A stretch of DNA of 64,000 bases from Melampsora larici-populina 98AG31. Taxonomy: Eukaryota; Basidiomycota; Pucciniomycetes; Pucciniales; Melampsoraceae. Under the pieces are notes generated by a model. It saw only the letters and a program-made list of their open reading frames with translations, did not search any database and was not told the origin of the DNA. The stretch lies in the NCBI RefSeq assembly GCF_000204055.1, contig NW_006768788.1, forward strand, positions 1,087,192-1,151,191, in the 5' to 3' direction. Of this stretch, positions 34,969 through 47,570 are shown piece by piece. The position numbers and the translations under genes are program-made. Each line of letters opens with the position of its first letter. Within the stretch, counting starts at the first letter, position 1.

Positions 34969-37134
34969 ATATCGTCCAATTCATTGTCAACCACGTCGTA
35001 TCTCCAAGGACGCCTTGAGCCGAATACCTTACCTGGCTTTCAAAAAGGTACTCCGATCAGTATGGGCATCAGTCGGTGTTGCTTTTGACAGTGGTGAAAT
35101 GGACTCGCCTTACCGATTTAAAAGCCTTTCGACTCCTGGCTATCTCCTATATTTATGAGCTTAGGAAGAAACCTTTCTTGAAAATGGTGTCAATGGACCG
35201 ATTTGGGAACTTCATCTGCCCTGATCGCCGGCTTTGACTTGTGCAAATATGATATGGTATCCATTCTCTTAGTCCTGGCTCCAATAGTGATCTTGATAAA
35301 TTAGATATTGGTATCGATTGCAGGACTTCATTTATGACCTGTTGACCATATTTGTATGGTTCGTAAGAAGAGTGACAAACCTCTCGTATTGACCAAGAAG
35401 CTATACTGCCTGTTGACACTGAGGATGGTTGAGCACCTATCAGGGTAATTGTTGGCTATTGAGCCAAACATCATACTGCATAACTCAACATTCAAGTCAT
35501 TTCAGCAAATTCTGCTCAGTGATCTGGTTCCTAGCCTGTTTGACATGACCTTCTCAAATCGCCTTTGCCAAAGTTCAAAATATGTCGTGCTCATACCATT
35601 TTCAGAAGATAGAGCGGACCAGGACGCTTGACTTCAAAGTTCAAACGAGTGAGCCGTCTACAACGCTTATTGCTCTGTCTGACAAAAGCCTCGAACAAAT
35701 ACACTGATTTGAATATCTGAATGACACGACTTTTCCACATTGTTTCTAAAAGTATTGAATACCCAGAAGATAACTTCAGTTTGATTTATATGACCACTTT
35801 TTTTCACCAGTACAATAAGAATCCTTGAATGATATGTATATTTATTGGTACGCTACTTGGGTTTATGATGAGAGCTGATCCATTCAACTTGCCATCCTAG
35901 GGTTGAGCTTCAAATGGCTTGAATTTCTGTGAACCCATTTCCCTCTAACTTTCATTTGAGGCATTCGAAATCGATTTTTCCATAATTTTGGGGTCTTCTC
36001 TTCAAGGCTCTTGTTGTTCTTGGAAACGGCGCTGTGATCGAAATGGCAAGAATCAGACCTCGGGCCCCAAATCGATACGACTTATCAGTTTAGAAATTTC
36101 TTTGGTCAATGATCAGAAGTGATCTAATTTCAAATCAACCACCACTCTTGACCATATCTCACTCTCTAATTAGAAAAGAGAAATTGCAAGGTTTTTCACG
36201 AATCAAAACCAAGAATTGCGTATCACCAGTTTACCTACGAGCGAAACATGTTAGGGTACCTTCACAGCATTCAATTAACCCAAGCAGCAAGTGAGTCTGG
36301 AAGAGCCGGTTTTCGGGTATCATCTTGCCAGGTTTTCACACATCAACTTCGAATAGATCATCGATCATGAATAAAGTTGAGAATAGATCAAACTATATAC
36401 GTTTTCTTATTTTAGCCAAGACTGAAGTTTTTGATCAGTAGATTCTTGAGTGAATTGTCAAAGTTCAAATCCTCATTCGATTCTCACTTTCATTCTCAAT
36501 GATGATTTGATCAAATCAAAGATCGGATTCGGATAACTCATAACCGAACAGTTTGATGATGTAAGAGAAAAGGACTGATTTGAAAAGAGACTTTGTCTTT
36601 GAATTCTAAACGAACCGAATTGAGTTCTCAAGTTGTCGCAAGATCAAGTTCTCGAAGTTGCCGGTTCATCTGATCATCTCTTTCTTTCTTTTGAATTCCA
36701 AATCATAAATCAGAGAAAACGATCAAGAAGTTCATGTAGAGGATCCCTGACAGAAAGTTTGGGGTGTAAGTCGAATTCATCATAAGACTTGAGCTATAGA
36801 TTAAGAGAGAAAGAGAGATTGATTCGATTCGAAAGTGTTGATGACTTTCGTAAGCCAACTCAAAGACCAAAGCATCTAAGAGCCAAGTCGAAAGAAGATC
36901 ATGTGAATCGTTCAAGAATGTGGATTAAGATTATGTAATTGGATTCAAGACATTTGACCATGACTTCAAGTTCACCCAGTGGAATGGGATTCGTGAGTCA
37001 TTTCCTCAAAGGTATAAAGTCACACTCTTTCCTACCATTTGGAAATCCCATCTTCGCACCAATCTACAGTTCTATCTAGCAAACCAATTCTATCAAACTT
37101 TTCCATTTTCTTTCTCTAAGATCAAAAATTAAAC
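34969..37134. other. intergenic, no gene supported
   Basis: About 2.1 kb. Short frames (for example 36109-36294, which ends at a possible donor gtgagt) have no motif support. The last 120 bases hold the promoter of the dehydrogenase-like gene. Confidence 0.45.
37013..37018 (+). promoter_or_regulatory. TATA box for the SDR-like gene
   Basis: TATAAA, 117 bases before the start codon, followed by a pyrimidine-rich leader (actctttcctacc, ccatcttcgcacc) typical of fungal core promoters. Confidence 0.55.
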
Positions 37135-38339
37135 ATGTCTCAAAACAACAATGGTCATTCTACTGGCAATGGTCATCGCGCCATGTCCGGCAATGGTCAT
37201 CAACATGATAACCAACCAGACCTTCATTGTACCAATCTATTCAATTTAGATGGTCGTGTTGCAGTAGTCACTGGTGGTAGTTCAGGTTTAGGTTCTATGA
37301 TTGCTCGTGCTCTTGTATCAAATGGTGCTCGTGTTTATTTAGTTGGTCGTCATGTTGAAAGTCTTCAAAGAGTTTGTAAAGAGTTTGAATCTATGGATAA
37401 AGGTAGATGTTCTGAAGGTGCTAAGCTCATTCCCATCCCGGCTGATTTAAGTACTAAAGATGGGGTTGAGAAGATGAAGAAAGAAGTTGAGAAACGAGAA
37501 AAATCAATCGATCTCTTGGTTCGTGTTCTCAAGTTTTGATTTCTCTAGTATTCTTCTTTCCATCAATCCGATCTGACTTTTAACTGGCTCTTTATACATC
37601 TTAATTAGATCAATGCAGTTAAAATGCAAGGACAATCGATCCATCCAACTGGTGGCAATAGTCTTCAATCCATCTCTCAAGCTCTCTTACAACAAGGACA
37701 ACGTGAAGCTGAAGACGTCTTACGTACCAACGTGATTGGAACTTATTTCGTCATTGCTACTTTATTACCTTTACTTGGTAATTCGTCTCATAATCCTCAA
37801 ATCATCAATGTTGCTGGTGTTGCTGGTCTTTCTCGTGAATTTTCCGAAGGTCTTATCGAACCTGCTTCTCAAGCTGCCATCATTCATATGTCAAAGACTT
37901 TATCAACTCTTTTGGCTAGAACTAATGTTCGTTGTAATGTCATTGCTCCTGGAATTTGTAAGTTTCCTGTCGATTTGTTTAATCTCATTATGTATACATT
38001 TTTAATTCAATTTATTCTTTTTTTCTTCTTCTGTATCTGATTCTTAGTCCCAGGTGGAGACAAGAATCAACATGGAAAAGATCAACAATCAATGTCATCT
38101 ATGAAAGAAATGATCTCACGAGTTCCAGCCGGTCGAGCTGGTGCCGAAAAAGATATCAGCACTTTAATCCTCTGCTTATGTGTAAGTCATCTTCCTTTCT
38201 CTTTAATTCTTAAATCCCTTGTCTAAAATGTTTTGTTTTGATCCTTACAAATGTTCAGAGCGGATTCCAAACTTATGTTTCTGGAGCTGTGATCCCTATC
38301 GATGGTGGTCTTCTTACTCAAGTTCCATGTTGTTATTGA
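37135..38339 (+). CDS. short-chain dehydrogenase/reductase-like protein with a degenerate active site
   Basis: Model: join(37135-37518, 37609-37957, 38048-38181, 38259-38339), 315 residues, ending in TGA. The N-terminal 35 residues are Gly/Asn/His-rich. A Rossmann dinucleotide-binding motif TGGSSGLG lies at 46-53, followed by ARVYLVGRHVESL and, late, YVSGAVIPIDGG, the usual C-terminal SDR mark. The nearest relatives by pattern are the RhlG/3-oxoacyl-ACP reductase-like SDRs. Where SDRs have YxxxK this protein has E212-x3-Q216 (IEPASQAAIIH), and the catalytic Ser region reads NVAGVAG. The NNAG motif reads INAV. The cofactor fold may be kept without the standard reductase chemistry. The gene model is clean, so this is not plain decay. 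Confidence 0.88.
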
Positions 38340-39055
38340 TCTTTCTCTTGTATTTTGAAAATGAAATATCTTCAATATGCGCTATTTGATCATCAAACTC
38401 TAAAAAAAATTATGTATCACTTTATTTGAATATCATCCTCGTTATTATCTAGTATTGTAAGAAGAATCAATTCTTTTATTCCATCTCGTGCTACTGTTGT
38501 TGTTAGGTAAACATTTTATGTTACTTGCAATTATGTGATTCGATTATTGTGTCCTCCCTTCATACTTTGTGCGTCCTTCTGAGTCTGACAATCAACAACA
38601 TCCGGTTCCCCATGACATTATGATCTGATCTCACTAGGTCCATTACAATTTATAACATCCTATCTTATTTCATAAAGGACACTGTTTTTCCCTTGCCTAC
38701 ATTATTTCTAGGTGAGGAAAAGTTTTTATAGCGTGAGTTAGGTCTCCGCTTGCAGGGATAGTTCTTTCGCAAACTCTCCATACCGCGGGACCTAGTAGTG
38801 GAGGAGGTTCACAAAAGGTGTTAACCAGAGAGATCTCTTTGTTGGTGAGAACTCTCCTTTGGTCGGGAGAGATCCTCCTGATCTTCTGTTTCCCAATATC
38901 TTGCCTTTTGCTTACCTCCTAGAATTTCCTGTTATACATAGTCATTTTTCGGGTGGGTGGGAGGATAAAAAATGGTTAGTTAAGTTAAAGAGTTATAAAT
39001 TGTTGATAATATTCAATAATGTAATTAGCGGTTAGTGAGGAAGAATGGAGGATTA
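38340..39055. other. intergenic, nothing recognised
   Basis: 3' flank of the SDR-like gene, up to the left end of the two-gene transposon. No gene seen. Confidence 0.5.
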
Positions 39056-39600
39056 CACCACAAAGAACGTTTTGTGCGGGAGGATGTCCGGACCGTCCCA
39101 GATTGGATGATCGGGTCAGCACCCCGGGTCAGGACACGTCATCGACATCCAAGGGCGGTTCCTTCAGATGCTGTGCGGATGTCAAGGCCAGGACTCCGAT
39201 GTGCCCTCAGCATACATGGAAGTCCTACCGAAGTCCAATTGAGGTTGTCCTCAAGGCACACCTCGGACATCTGCAAGGTGCTCCGCACTCAGGACCCCAG
39301 GCAGCTGTGACGTGACATCCCCCGGTTATCCCCAGTCCGGCTATGCTGTGCGGTGAATATCAGCTTTGTAGTCCCAGCAAGATACCGGAACGGTGTCGCT
39401 CAGCCATCATCTGCCTATTAATCTCTCCGATAGCGAATCAACCTTCTCATCCTTGCAATACAACACTTGGTACGTTATGAGATCAAAGTCTCCGTGTTTG
39501 TTCGTATAGTTTGCTGACAAACTCATGACTCTCTATGTCCATTTTTAGTTAAACTCAACTTTCCATCGTCTTCACATCACATCTCGGTTTTCCTTTTATC

Positions 39601-42600
39601 ATGGCTTTGCCCAAAGCTATTGTAGATCTCTGTTAGTTGTTTTTGTATCTTATATCTTGGTTTCTTGCTATTCTGAGACACATGTATATAGATTTTGAAC
39701 GCACACCGATACAGGGTGGCTTTCAATATTGGTGTATCCTGTGCAAAGGTCGAAAAATGAAAGACACATCTCGTCATAAAAACTCGGAAACTCACAAGGC
39801 TATGGTGGCTGATGAGGAAGCATCAGAGGCTCGAAACCGCGAGAATGAACGTCATCTAGGCTCATTCCTTCAAAATGACGATGAGCCCAATAATGATGCA
39901 CCCCAATTCCTGGGCTTTGAGGAAGATGATAACATAAACACACCTGAGCCGACTTCTGTCGGTTATACTGAGACGTTGATGAAGATGATAGCTGGCCTTT
40001 ACGATGATGACGGGGATTCCGATCGCTCCAAAGATGATCAAGACTTTCCAGGTCTTCCTCAGCTCGACTTCGAAACAATTCTACGAAAACGACTAGAAGA
40101 TATCCAGTGCAGCCAGACCGACTCTGTTTCACAAGAGTCAATATCCGATTCTAATGATGATACGGTTGAAAAACCTGAACAAACAGGTCATAATCAAAAG
40201 AAAGAATCCTTTGATTCTGACTGGTATCCCTTTCAAAAAGAGGTGTTTAATCTCCTTCCTTCCAAATTGAATGTAACAATGTATTGATTCTATATTGATC
40301 CCTTTTGAAAGCAGATCGCGGGGTTGGTTCTCTTGGGGTCAGGTCGTCATATTCTTCCTGAAAAGCAGTACGAGCGAGGTCGCTTTGTGTTTTGTTTGTT
40401 TAATGTCGTCATACCTGCATACAAGACTCTACGAAACTTGCAATCAAAATTGTGTACGCGCTTAGGTCTTAACGTTGTCAGATGGGAAAGTTCACTTCAA
40501 AATAAATGTTACGGACTGAGTATAAAGGAAATCATAGCTCAGGTAAGTGTTGTGTTGTTTTTAAATTTCCCTCATATTGTTCCGATCCTGGCTGATAATT
40601 AAATGTGCTATCAGGAGCTTGCAAATCCTATAGTCACAAAGCACTTAGTTTTTATTCCTGAGTACAACATAGATGTTCAGATCAACAGATTATCACAATC
40701 TAAAAAATGGCTGGAAGGATTCTCTCGGAGCCAGAGAGTACAAATGGTTCCTTCTCCTAACAGACACTTCTTCCTTTACAAGCCAGTGTGTCGAACTACA
40801 GGAGAGTGGATTGTGCCAATTTTCTTCTTTCAGCGGGCGGGCCAAGCTTACGCCAAATGCTTAAAACCTTCAACTGTACCTCAGGGTGTTAATCATGGAA
40901 TAAGAATTGTTGTTGATTCACACCAGGAGTTTGATTCTCCCTTTCTAGTTACAGTTTCAATTGATTCTCTTAGAAAAACTTTCATAGATTCAAAAGATGA
41001 AAATGGTCTTTCTCTGGAAGAACAATGTGGAGGTGTAATGTATCATACATGATTCATTTTTACACTTCCTTCTGTTGACACTTCCTGTTTGGTCTGATCC
41101 TTTTGGTACGGTATACAATCAGAACGTAATCTTGATGGTGATCAGTACCAAGAGATACCTCTGCCGAACCCATGGCGAACTAAAGCAAATGGTAAAGTGA
41201 TTCGACACGTCCCTATCACACTATATTCAGATGATACTTCCGGAAATGTTTCAAAAAAGTGGAATAAACACATGAGTTATTATTTCACATTATCCGGTTT
41301 ACCTCCTGGAATGACGAATCAGGAGTACAACATTCACTTCCTTGCTACCTCAAATAAATTGAGCGCTCTGGAACTTGGTGATCACGTAGTAGACGAATTG
41401 AAGTACTCATTTATTAAACAATTTTTCAAATCAATTAAAAACGCTTACTTTTCACTTGTTTCTCTACTTATGTAGCACACTTGAAACCGAGGGATTTTCC
41501 ACCTACAACGAAATTCTGAAGGAGGATGTCCTGGTCATGATTGTTCCTCTCTGTCATCTTGGTGATTCTCCTATGCACGCGGAGATCTCAAACACAACAA
41601 ACCCTTCAATTACATTGAACCCTTGTCGGATATGTATGTTGAGTGTTGAAACAATTGCTGAGAAACAAGATGCTAAATATACTCGAGCCTTTGTGGGTTT
41701 AAATCAAGATGAGGTATGTGTATTTTGCAATTATAAAAAAAGCTGGATATTTTTGACATAGTTGTAATCTTTTTAGGGAGGACCTAGACCGCGAGATTGG
41801 GATGTGACAAAGGCACAAACCGTTGAACTTTGGAACCTTCTTCGCAATCCAAAAAAATACACTGAATTCTTGAAGAAAGCAAAAGATTATGGAATTCGTG
41901 ACACTATGAAAGTTCAATTTGTTGAGTGGTTTCATGAGCTACACCAAGATAAAGAATATTCAAATGAAGAGGTTCAAAAAATGTTTGACGATCTGAATGA
42001 AAAATTTGGAGAACATCTGTTCAACCCCTTTTTGCGGCTGCAAGGTATGATTCTCAATTTGTCCATTTCTTACTTGTTTCTAAAGTATAAATCTGATGGA
42101 ATTATATCAGGGTTTGACGCACATAAAGATACACCTGTGGAGATTCTCCATGTGGTTTTACTCGGGGTTATCAAGTATTTGTTGAAGGATGCTATGGATA
42201 GTATTCCGGATTCAGCTCTGCCTTCAATTTTGGCACGATGGAAATCGTTCAATACTTCCGGCCTCAAAGTTCCACCAATTCAACCCAAGACAATGACTCA
42301 ATTCTACCAGAGCTTAGTGGGAAAAGATTTTCGAACGGTCATACAAGCAATACCTTTTGTATTGTATGAACATATCTCCTACGAGCGACGACGTATGTGG
42401 ACGGCATTAGCACATCTTTGTTCCTTTATCTTTCAAACCTCCATTACCAACTTTTCTTCTTACGAGAAAAAACTGAAGATATTGGTCAATATATTTCTTG
42501 GTCACATCATCCGATGGACGGCACAGTGGACAAACAAACCGAAGTTCCATATGCTAGTCCACTTAGTAGAATCAATCAAACGGTTTGGCCCATTACGTTT

Positions 42601-43734
42601 AGTTGCAACTGAAAAAAACGAAGGCTTTAACGGTGTAACACGCTTAGCTTCAATTCATTCGAACCGTCACGGTCCAGGCTTACACATTGCAACAACCTTT
42701 CTTTGTGCATGTCTGATGCAAATGTTGCTATCTGGTGGCTCATTCTGGGATGAGAAGTATCAGTGCCGAGCAAAAGCAGGAAAAGAAGTACTCAATTTAT
42801 TCTTGAATAATGAATGGGTCCGGGATACTTTGGCTTATAATCAAACATGGAATTCACAAGGCTCAATTTCAATGAAAGGTTTGTGATACTCCCTTTCACG
42901 AACCTTCTTTTTTGGCAAAACATCTAATACCATCATTTTCATTCTCACCTGTAGGCAACATCAATGAGAGCTTACCACCAAGTGATATTAAAGAAGCGTT
43001 CCCAAAATTTGGCTGGTTACAAAAGAAAGTATTGTATCTTTGATCTAGCCAGCGTGTAAGGATGGACAACTTCGTTTTCCTTGTGCTACCGGGGGAAGAG
43101 ACTCCTAAAGTTGGTAAAATCGAAAGCTTCTGGCAAGGTACCTACAAGAATAGTTTGAAATTATTGGCAAAGGTGAAGGCCTGTCGTTTAAATGAGGATG
43201 TTGATGATTTCTATGGCTTTCAAGGTTTGACTGTTACCCCAGAAAGTATGTGGATTCCTGTGGAGGTATGTCTTTCAAACTGAATGGACATTCCAATTAT
43301 GGACTTGAATGACACCATTTATTTCACAGAAGATAAGGTGTGTGCTTAACGTCCAGCATAATTGTCATCTCCTCAATTGTCAGCCACTATCCAGCCCACC
43401 AAGACACGACGGACAAATGCCAGTCAAATCTCCATATCAGATGGTTCATAAACCCGTTGATGAGTACATCTTGAACTCGGGTGCGTTATATTCACCTGAA
43501 GATCATAGGGCTGTTGCAAACATTGAATACACTCAATGGACAAACGAAGAATGGGAGGAATGCATTAAGATGGGTATCAATAATTGGAAAAATAGTCAAG
43601 AAAAGAAAGATAAAGCCAAACAAGACAAAGCAAACAAGGATAACAACCAAAAGGCCAAAACAAAAGGTAAGAAAAGGAAACATGAAGATATTGTACCACG
43701 TGAAGATATTGACCCAGCGTTGTTTGAGATTTGA
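39601..43734 (+). pseudogene. CACTA/Mirage-like transposase gene, ten exons, one in-frame TGA
   Basis: Model: join(39601-39631, 39692-40242, 40315-40542, 40615-41032, 41123-41402, 41476-41713, 41777-42044, 42111-42878, 42955-43265, 43330-43734), about 1164 residues. An N-terminal zinc finger has C-x2-C (CILC) with H-x5-H (RHKNSETH). It is followed by a long acidic region, LYSDDTSGNVSKKWNKH (first catalytic Asp), DTPVEILHVVLLGVIKYL, and KFHMLVHLVESIKRFGP with ATEKNEGFNG (catalytic Glu). A Lys-rich tail with KGKKRK ends the protein. The block order is that of CMC-type transposases common in basidiomycetes. TGA at 43041-43043 interrupts exon 9; CGA (Arg) would read through. All splice phases agree, so this is a recently inactivated or read-through copy. 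An unusual very short intron at the TGA was considered unlikely. Confidence 0.85.
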
Positions 43735-43803
43735 ATCAGTTTCATGTCCATTTCCTAACCAGACCATTGCAATTCAGAGAATGAATAAAGAGTGTACCTG
43801 AAA

Positions 43804-44089
43804 ACCAGTCAAATCCAGGATTGGAACCACTCCAAACGAGCGGTTTATAAACCAAACAGTCCCCTTTTGAACTCTTGAACTCTCTTTGACGATATTCTTT
43901 TACCAGTCAAATCAAGGGTTGGAACCCCTTCAAACAAGCAGTTTATAAACCAAAAAGTCCCCTTTTGAACTCTCGAACACTCTTTGACAATATTCTTTTA
44001 CCAGTCAAATCAAGGGTTGGAACCACTTCAAACGAGTGGTTTATAAACCAAAAAGCCCCCTTTTGACCTCTCTTTGACGATATTCTTTT
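43804..44089. repeat. three tandem repeats of 98 bases between the two transposon genes
   Basis: Copies lie at 43804-43901, 43902-43999 and 44000-44089; the last lacks about 8 bases. Each starts accagtcaaatc, has ggtttataaacc (palindromic) and ends gatattctttt. They lie between the transposase stop and the second gene, so they may act as a terminator, promoter array or transposase-binding region. Confidence 0.9.
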
Positions 44090-44342
44090 TATTGATCGTT
44101 TTGGCTTATCGATAGATCAATAACAAGTCCATCAAGCCTGCGAGCTTGGTGCACTGGAGAACATGTGACAGTGATGGCACGCACATTTGTTCATTAAACC
44201 ACGCTTTGACAAGTTGATGACTGAACGGGTTTGACCAAATCAAAAGTGGCCACATCATCTTTGTTCACAGTTCGACCTCTGTTGACTTCGAACTTATCAC
44301 TTCTTTCGCTTTTGTTCACCTCTTCAACACTCAGCATTTGTC

Positions 44343-46143
44343 ATGCCTTTTCGTGAATCCCAGCGTCCAAACTTGCGAACTCGTGATTCACGTTCAGTTT
44401 CGCCACGTAAGTTCTTCACTTACTCTCAGTTGTATCTTGGTCTCAAATCTTTTTTGGATTGATGAAGCTTTAAGGGCCGATGCGCTTCCCGCCTCTTTGA
44501 GATTTGTTGGTTCCGATACTTCTCAAATCCAGACTAATAACCAAGGTATCAACTTCCTGTACTGCTCATGTAATCAAGTCTTCCTAACATTTCCTTTAGG
44601 CGGTAGGAACAAAGAACAAAACGATGATGATGATGAAATGGATCTCCAAAACCAAAAAGACGACGAATCCCCTTGATCGTCTCCGAAAGATCAAACACCT
44701 CCCTCCGAACGCACCAGTCAACACCCTTTTATGGCTGCGCACCCCAAAATCCCTTCAACAAATCTACCTATGGCCCCAGGAGATTGAACCAAATGGAATC
44801 AGCTCGCTGATATATTTGACCTCGATTCTAAACATCGACCAGAAGCACTTCGAATCAGTTCGGCGAGGCACCTTTCCATCAATATGTCACCCTGGTTACT
44901 TACCATGGTATTGTTTTAGATCACTGGTTCTGAAAACCAATATCACGCATCCATCTGCTTATTGCAGAAGACCCGTCAAGATATGGATAACGTAGTGTCA
45001 CAACTTCGATCTGCTAGCACCTGGAAGCCTGCCGCTGATTTGGGGGTAAGCACGTTACTTTAAATGAAGTAGCGTGTACTAAATTTGTTCATTCCCAGAC
45101 CCGACTAACCAAGATCATACGCGAGACCTTGCGAGACCATACAATGGAATCTTACACCTACCGAGTCGATTCCCACAAAAAGCCCATACAAAGATCATTT
45201 GAAAAGGTTGCTATGGTACGTCTCTTTTATATGTACATACTCATATGTTTTTCAGCAGCTCAGCACTTTTCTACACATGTAGAACGCTATCATCAGCCAA
45301 TCCGACTCATGGAAATCCGAAAATTTACCTCAAGATTTTGGTACTACATTGACTGATTTGAAGAAACATGAGGTGTTCATGAAGTTTTTTGGAGGCAAGG
45401 TTAGGCACGTCCGGGACGACTTTAGGATTGTTGTACGTTCATTTCTTTCGGATCTCATGAAACAACTGCCCAAACTAACTTCGTTATCTCAGCTCTTAAC
45501 CAATATGCTTGTAACTCACGCAAACATAGATGAACCCGCGCAGCCGGTTCCAAAGCTGTCTGAATTGTTATTACTGGTAAGTCATTCCTTTTCGCTTTCT
45601 ATTACTTGTCATGTGAAACCCGGGATCTTCTTTGATTAAAAAAACGATTTTACAGTTGAATCATTTTTTTAATCCACAAGATCCTCACACTGCAAAAGAA
45701 CTTGAGGCTGAGATGGACTCAAAGGCCAAAGCTCGATTTGCTTATCTGGTGAGTTTTCTTTGAAAACTCTTTGATTCCATACTCTTTCATAGCCAATATT
45801 GTTTTTCCTACAGAGAATTGAGGCAGCGATATATAACTACACCAACCAAGTCGACCGCAAGCTCCGTCCTGGTCAATTGCATTGGGCTTGGGTTGATCAA
45901 CAGCTTGAAAATCTTCGTGGTCAAAAAAGGGCTTATCGTCGAGCGTAAGTTAGCAGATTGAGACATATTTTTGACTTTGTGCTTGGTTGTACCAGATTTG
46001 ATACGATTATTATAGCAACTGATCAAGGGTTTTTTGATGGCAATAAGACAATCTTTGACATCAAGTCAGACGAAAAGTTTAGGGTTCCCACTGATGATGA
46101 TGTATCAGAAGCAATTGACTTCATGTCTTCAAATGCCGAGTGA
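44343..46143 (+). pseudogene. second gene of the transposon, unknown function, two in-frame TGA
   Basis: Model: join(44343-44406, 44468-44545, 44600-44907, 44968-45045, 45099-45215, 45283-45576, 45656-45748, 45814-45944, 45996-46143), nine exons, all phases compatible, terminal TGA. The start is Arg/Ser-rich (PFRESQRPNLRTRDSRS). An acidic stretch, a Pro-rich stretch and then a helical region follow: NQLADIFDLDSKHR, TLTDLKKHEVFMKFF and IEAAIYNYTNQVDRKLRP. No known domain was recognised. TGA at 44674 and 44785 break exon 3; a different frame of that exon is also open, so the true reading is uncertain there. Its place inside the terminal repeats suggests a passenger or a TnpA-like accessory factor. 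Confidence 0.65.
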
Positions 46144-46771
46144 TCTATGTATGAGCAAAGACTTGATTACTTGTAATTGATCAAGTCTTCATCTTACCTC
46201 TTGCTCTCTGTTTCCCTGCATAGTCTTCAAGTGTACATCGATTGTTTATCATTAGTCCTCTCTCCCCATGTTATTCTACCTTTCATCTCATTTGGTGTTC
46301 TTGTCGCATGCTTACATAGCTCAACCTGCAGAAATTGAATATTTATGTATGATTCCATTCATCTCAACTATCTTGATCAAATCAAAGCGAAAACCAAATG
46401 TTACTATTGTTTTATAGTGAAGAAACATACAAAAAGATGTCTTGATGACACCCTATACAGTGTCCACCAGATGCCTCAAGCCGGTCAGCTACACAGCGTC
46501 TGACGTTTCTCCCAAACTTGTCGGGAGGGATCCTTGAAGGGTAGCGTGAAGCTTCCCTTAGGATATTTTCGCTATTGGCGTCCTCACAACAACAGTGACC
46601 GATGCCCACAGGTTTCACACCAGGGACTCCACAGGGCTGCCTATCGGCCCTTTTGGGAAGTCCGACCTCGGATGTCCGAGGTGGTGTCTTGCAGAGCGCT
46701 CCGTCAGGACGTCCGTCCGCCTGCAAAGAAAAACGGGCGTCCCAAGGACATTCGAGTGTCCTTGTGGTGTA

Positions 46772-47570
46772 GTTGTAAGTAAAGGAGGATGAAATTTAGT
46801 CGGAAGAAGGGGAAAAGCTCCTGGACCAGTATGTATATCTCTACTCAAATTGATGAGTGGAGCGCGGTCTCCCTTTTCCCACTTCCGTGTATTTGGATCT
46901 CCTTTGATCCGGATTGGATCTTATTTCGTATACTCTGGTCTCCTTTGGTCTTATTTTACCTACGAGGTAACTCCCTTCATGGATGTGTCTTGCGCCTCGT
47001 GCCTCCAGCAAGAGGCTAGCTGATCACCTACGAGATTTGGAACACGGATTTGTGAAACAGATAGTATAACACTCAAGAACTTTGTGTATGCATATCACTA
47101 GGACGTTGGAAATCTAACCATGATGTGAATAGTCAACATAAATTGACTTTGACCAAGATCTAAGATGACAGCCTACAAATCAGAGTATAATTGAAACTGA
47201 TCAATCAGGAAGAGATTTTTTTTGTTTACTATTCCATAGGATGCTACGAGTCTGAGATTTCCAAGTATCTGTTGATCTTGTGTTCTATTAAGAGCAATTG
47301 GAGCATTCTACAAGAAAAAAACACATCTTCAGTTAGGCAAGCTTATGATGAATGACAGGATATCACTAACTTATGGGCTCAATGTCAGTAGGCGATTCGG
47401 CGCAAGCATAAGAAACGTTGTCGTTGGTTTCACAATCTGAATAGACGAGCGAAAGGGATCTTCAATAAGACATTATATGAGGAACAAGGGCTTCAGCCTT
47501 CAAGACTCCAGATACTGACTATAATTCTTCGCAAACGCATCGTATTCATATGTCGTGCAATCTTGACTCG
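46772..47570. other. intergenic, nothing recognised
   Basis: Between the right end of the transposon and the small secreted protein gene. No supported frame. Confidence 0.5.

Larger units (their letters stand above)
39056..46769 (+). mobile_element. 7.7-kb two-gene CACTA/Mirage/Chapaev-like DNA transposon
   Basis: The left end CACCACAAAGAAC (39056 on) and the right end read inward CACCACAAGGACA (46769 back) match at 8 leading bases and partly beyond. TA flanks both (39054-39055 and 46770-46771). GC-rich blocks just inside each end (39056-39320 and 46430-46769) carry repeated ggatgtcc, ggacgtcc and ggacattc motifs in both directions, like the subterminal repeats of CACTA elements. Two genes lie inside in the same direction: a large transposase and a second multi-exon gene. 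TA duplication with CAC ends fits the Mirage/CACTA branch. The ends were found by eye and need a copy comparison. Confidence 0.68.

Noticed and set aside
39035..39315. GC-rich frames of 70-91 codons
   Set aside because: They fall in the subterminal motif array of the transposon; openness follows from base composition.
43041..43061. A 37-base intron removing the TGA in the transposase
   Set aside because: Shorter than every other intron in the window and with weak splice signals; a point change to a stop is simpler.
46412..46848. Several GC-rich frames at the right end of the transposon
   Set aside because: Same reason as the left array; repeated ggacgtcc-type motifs explain them.
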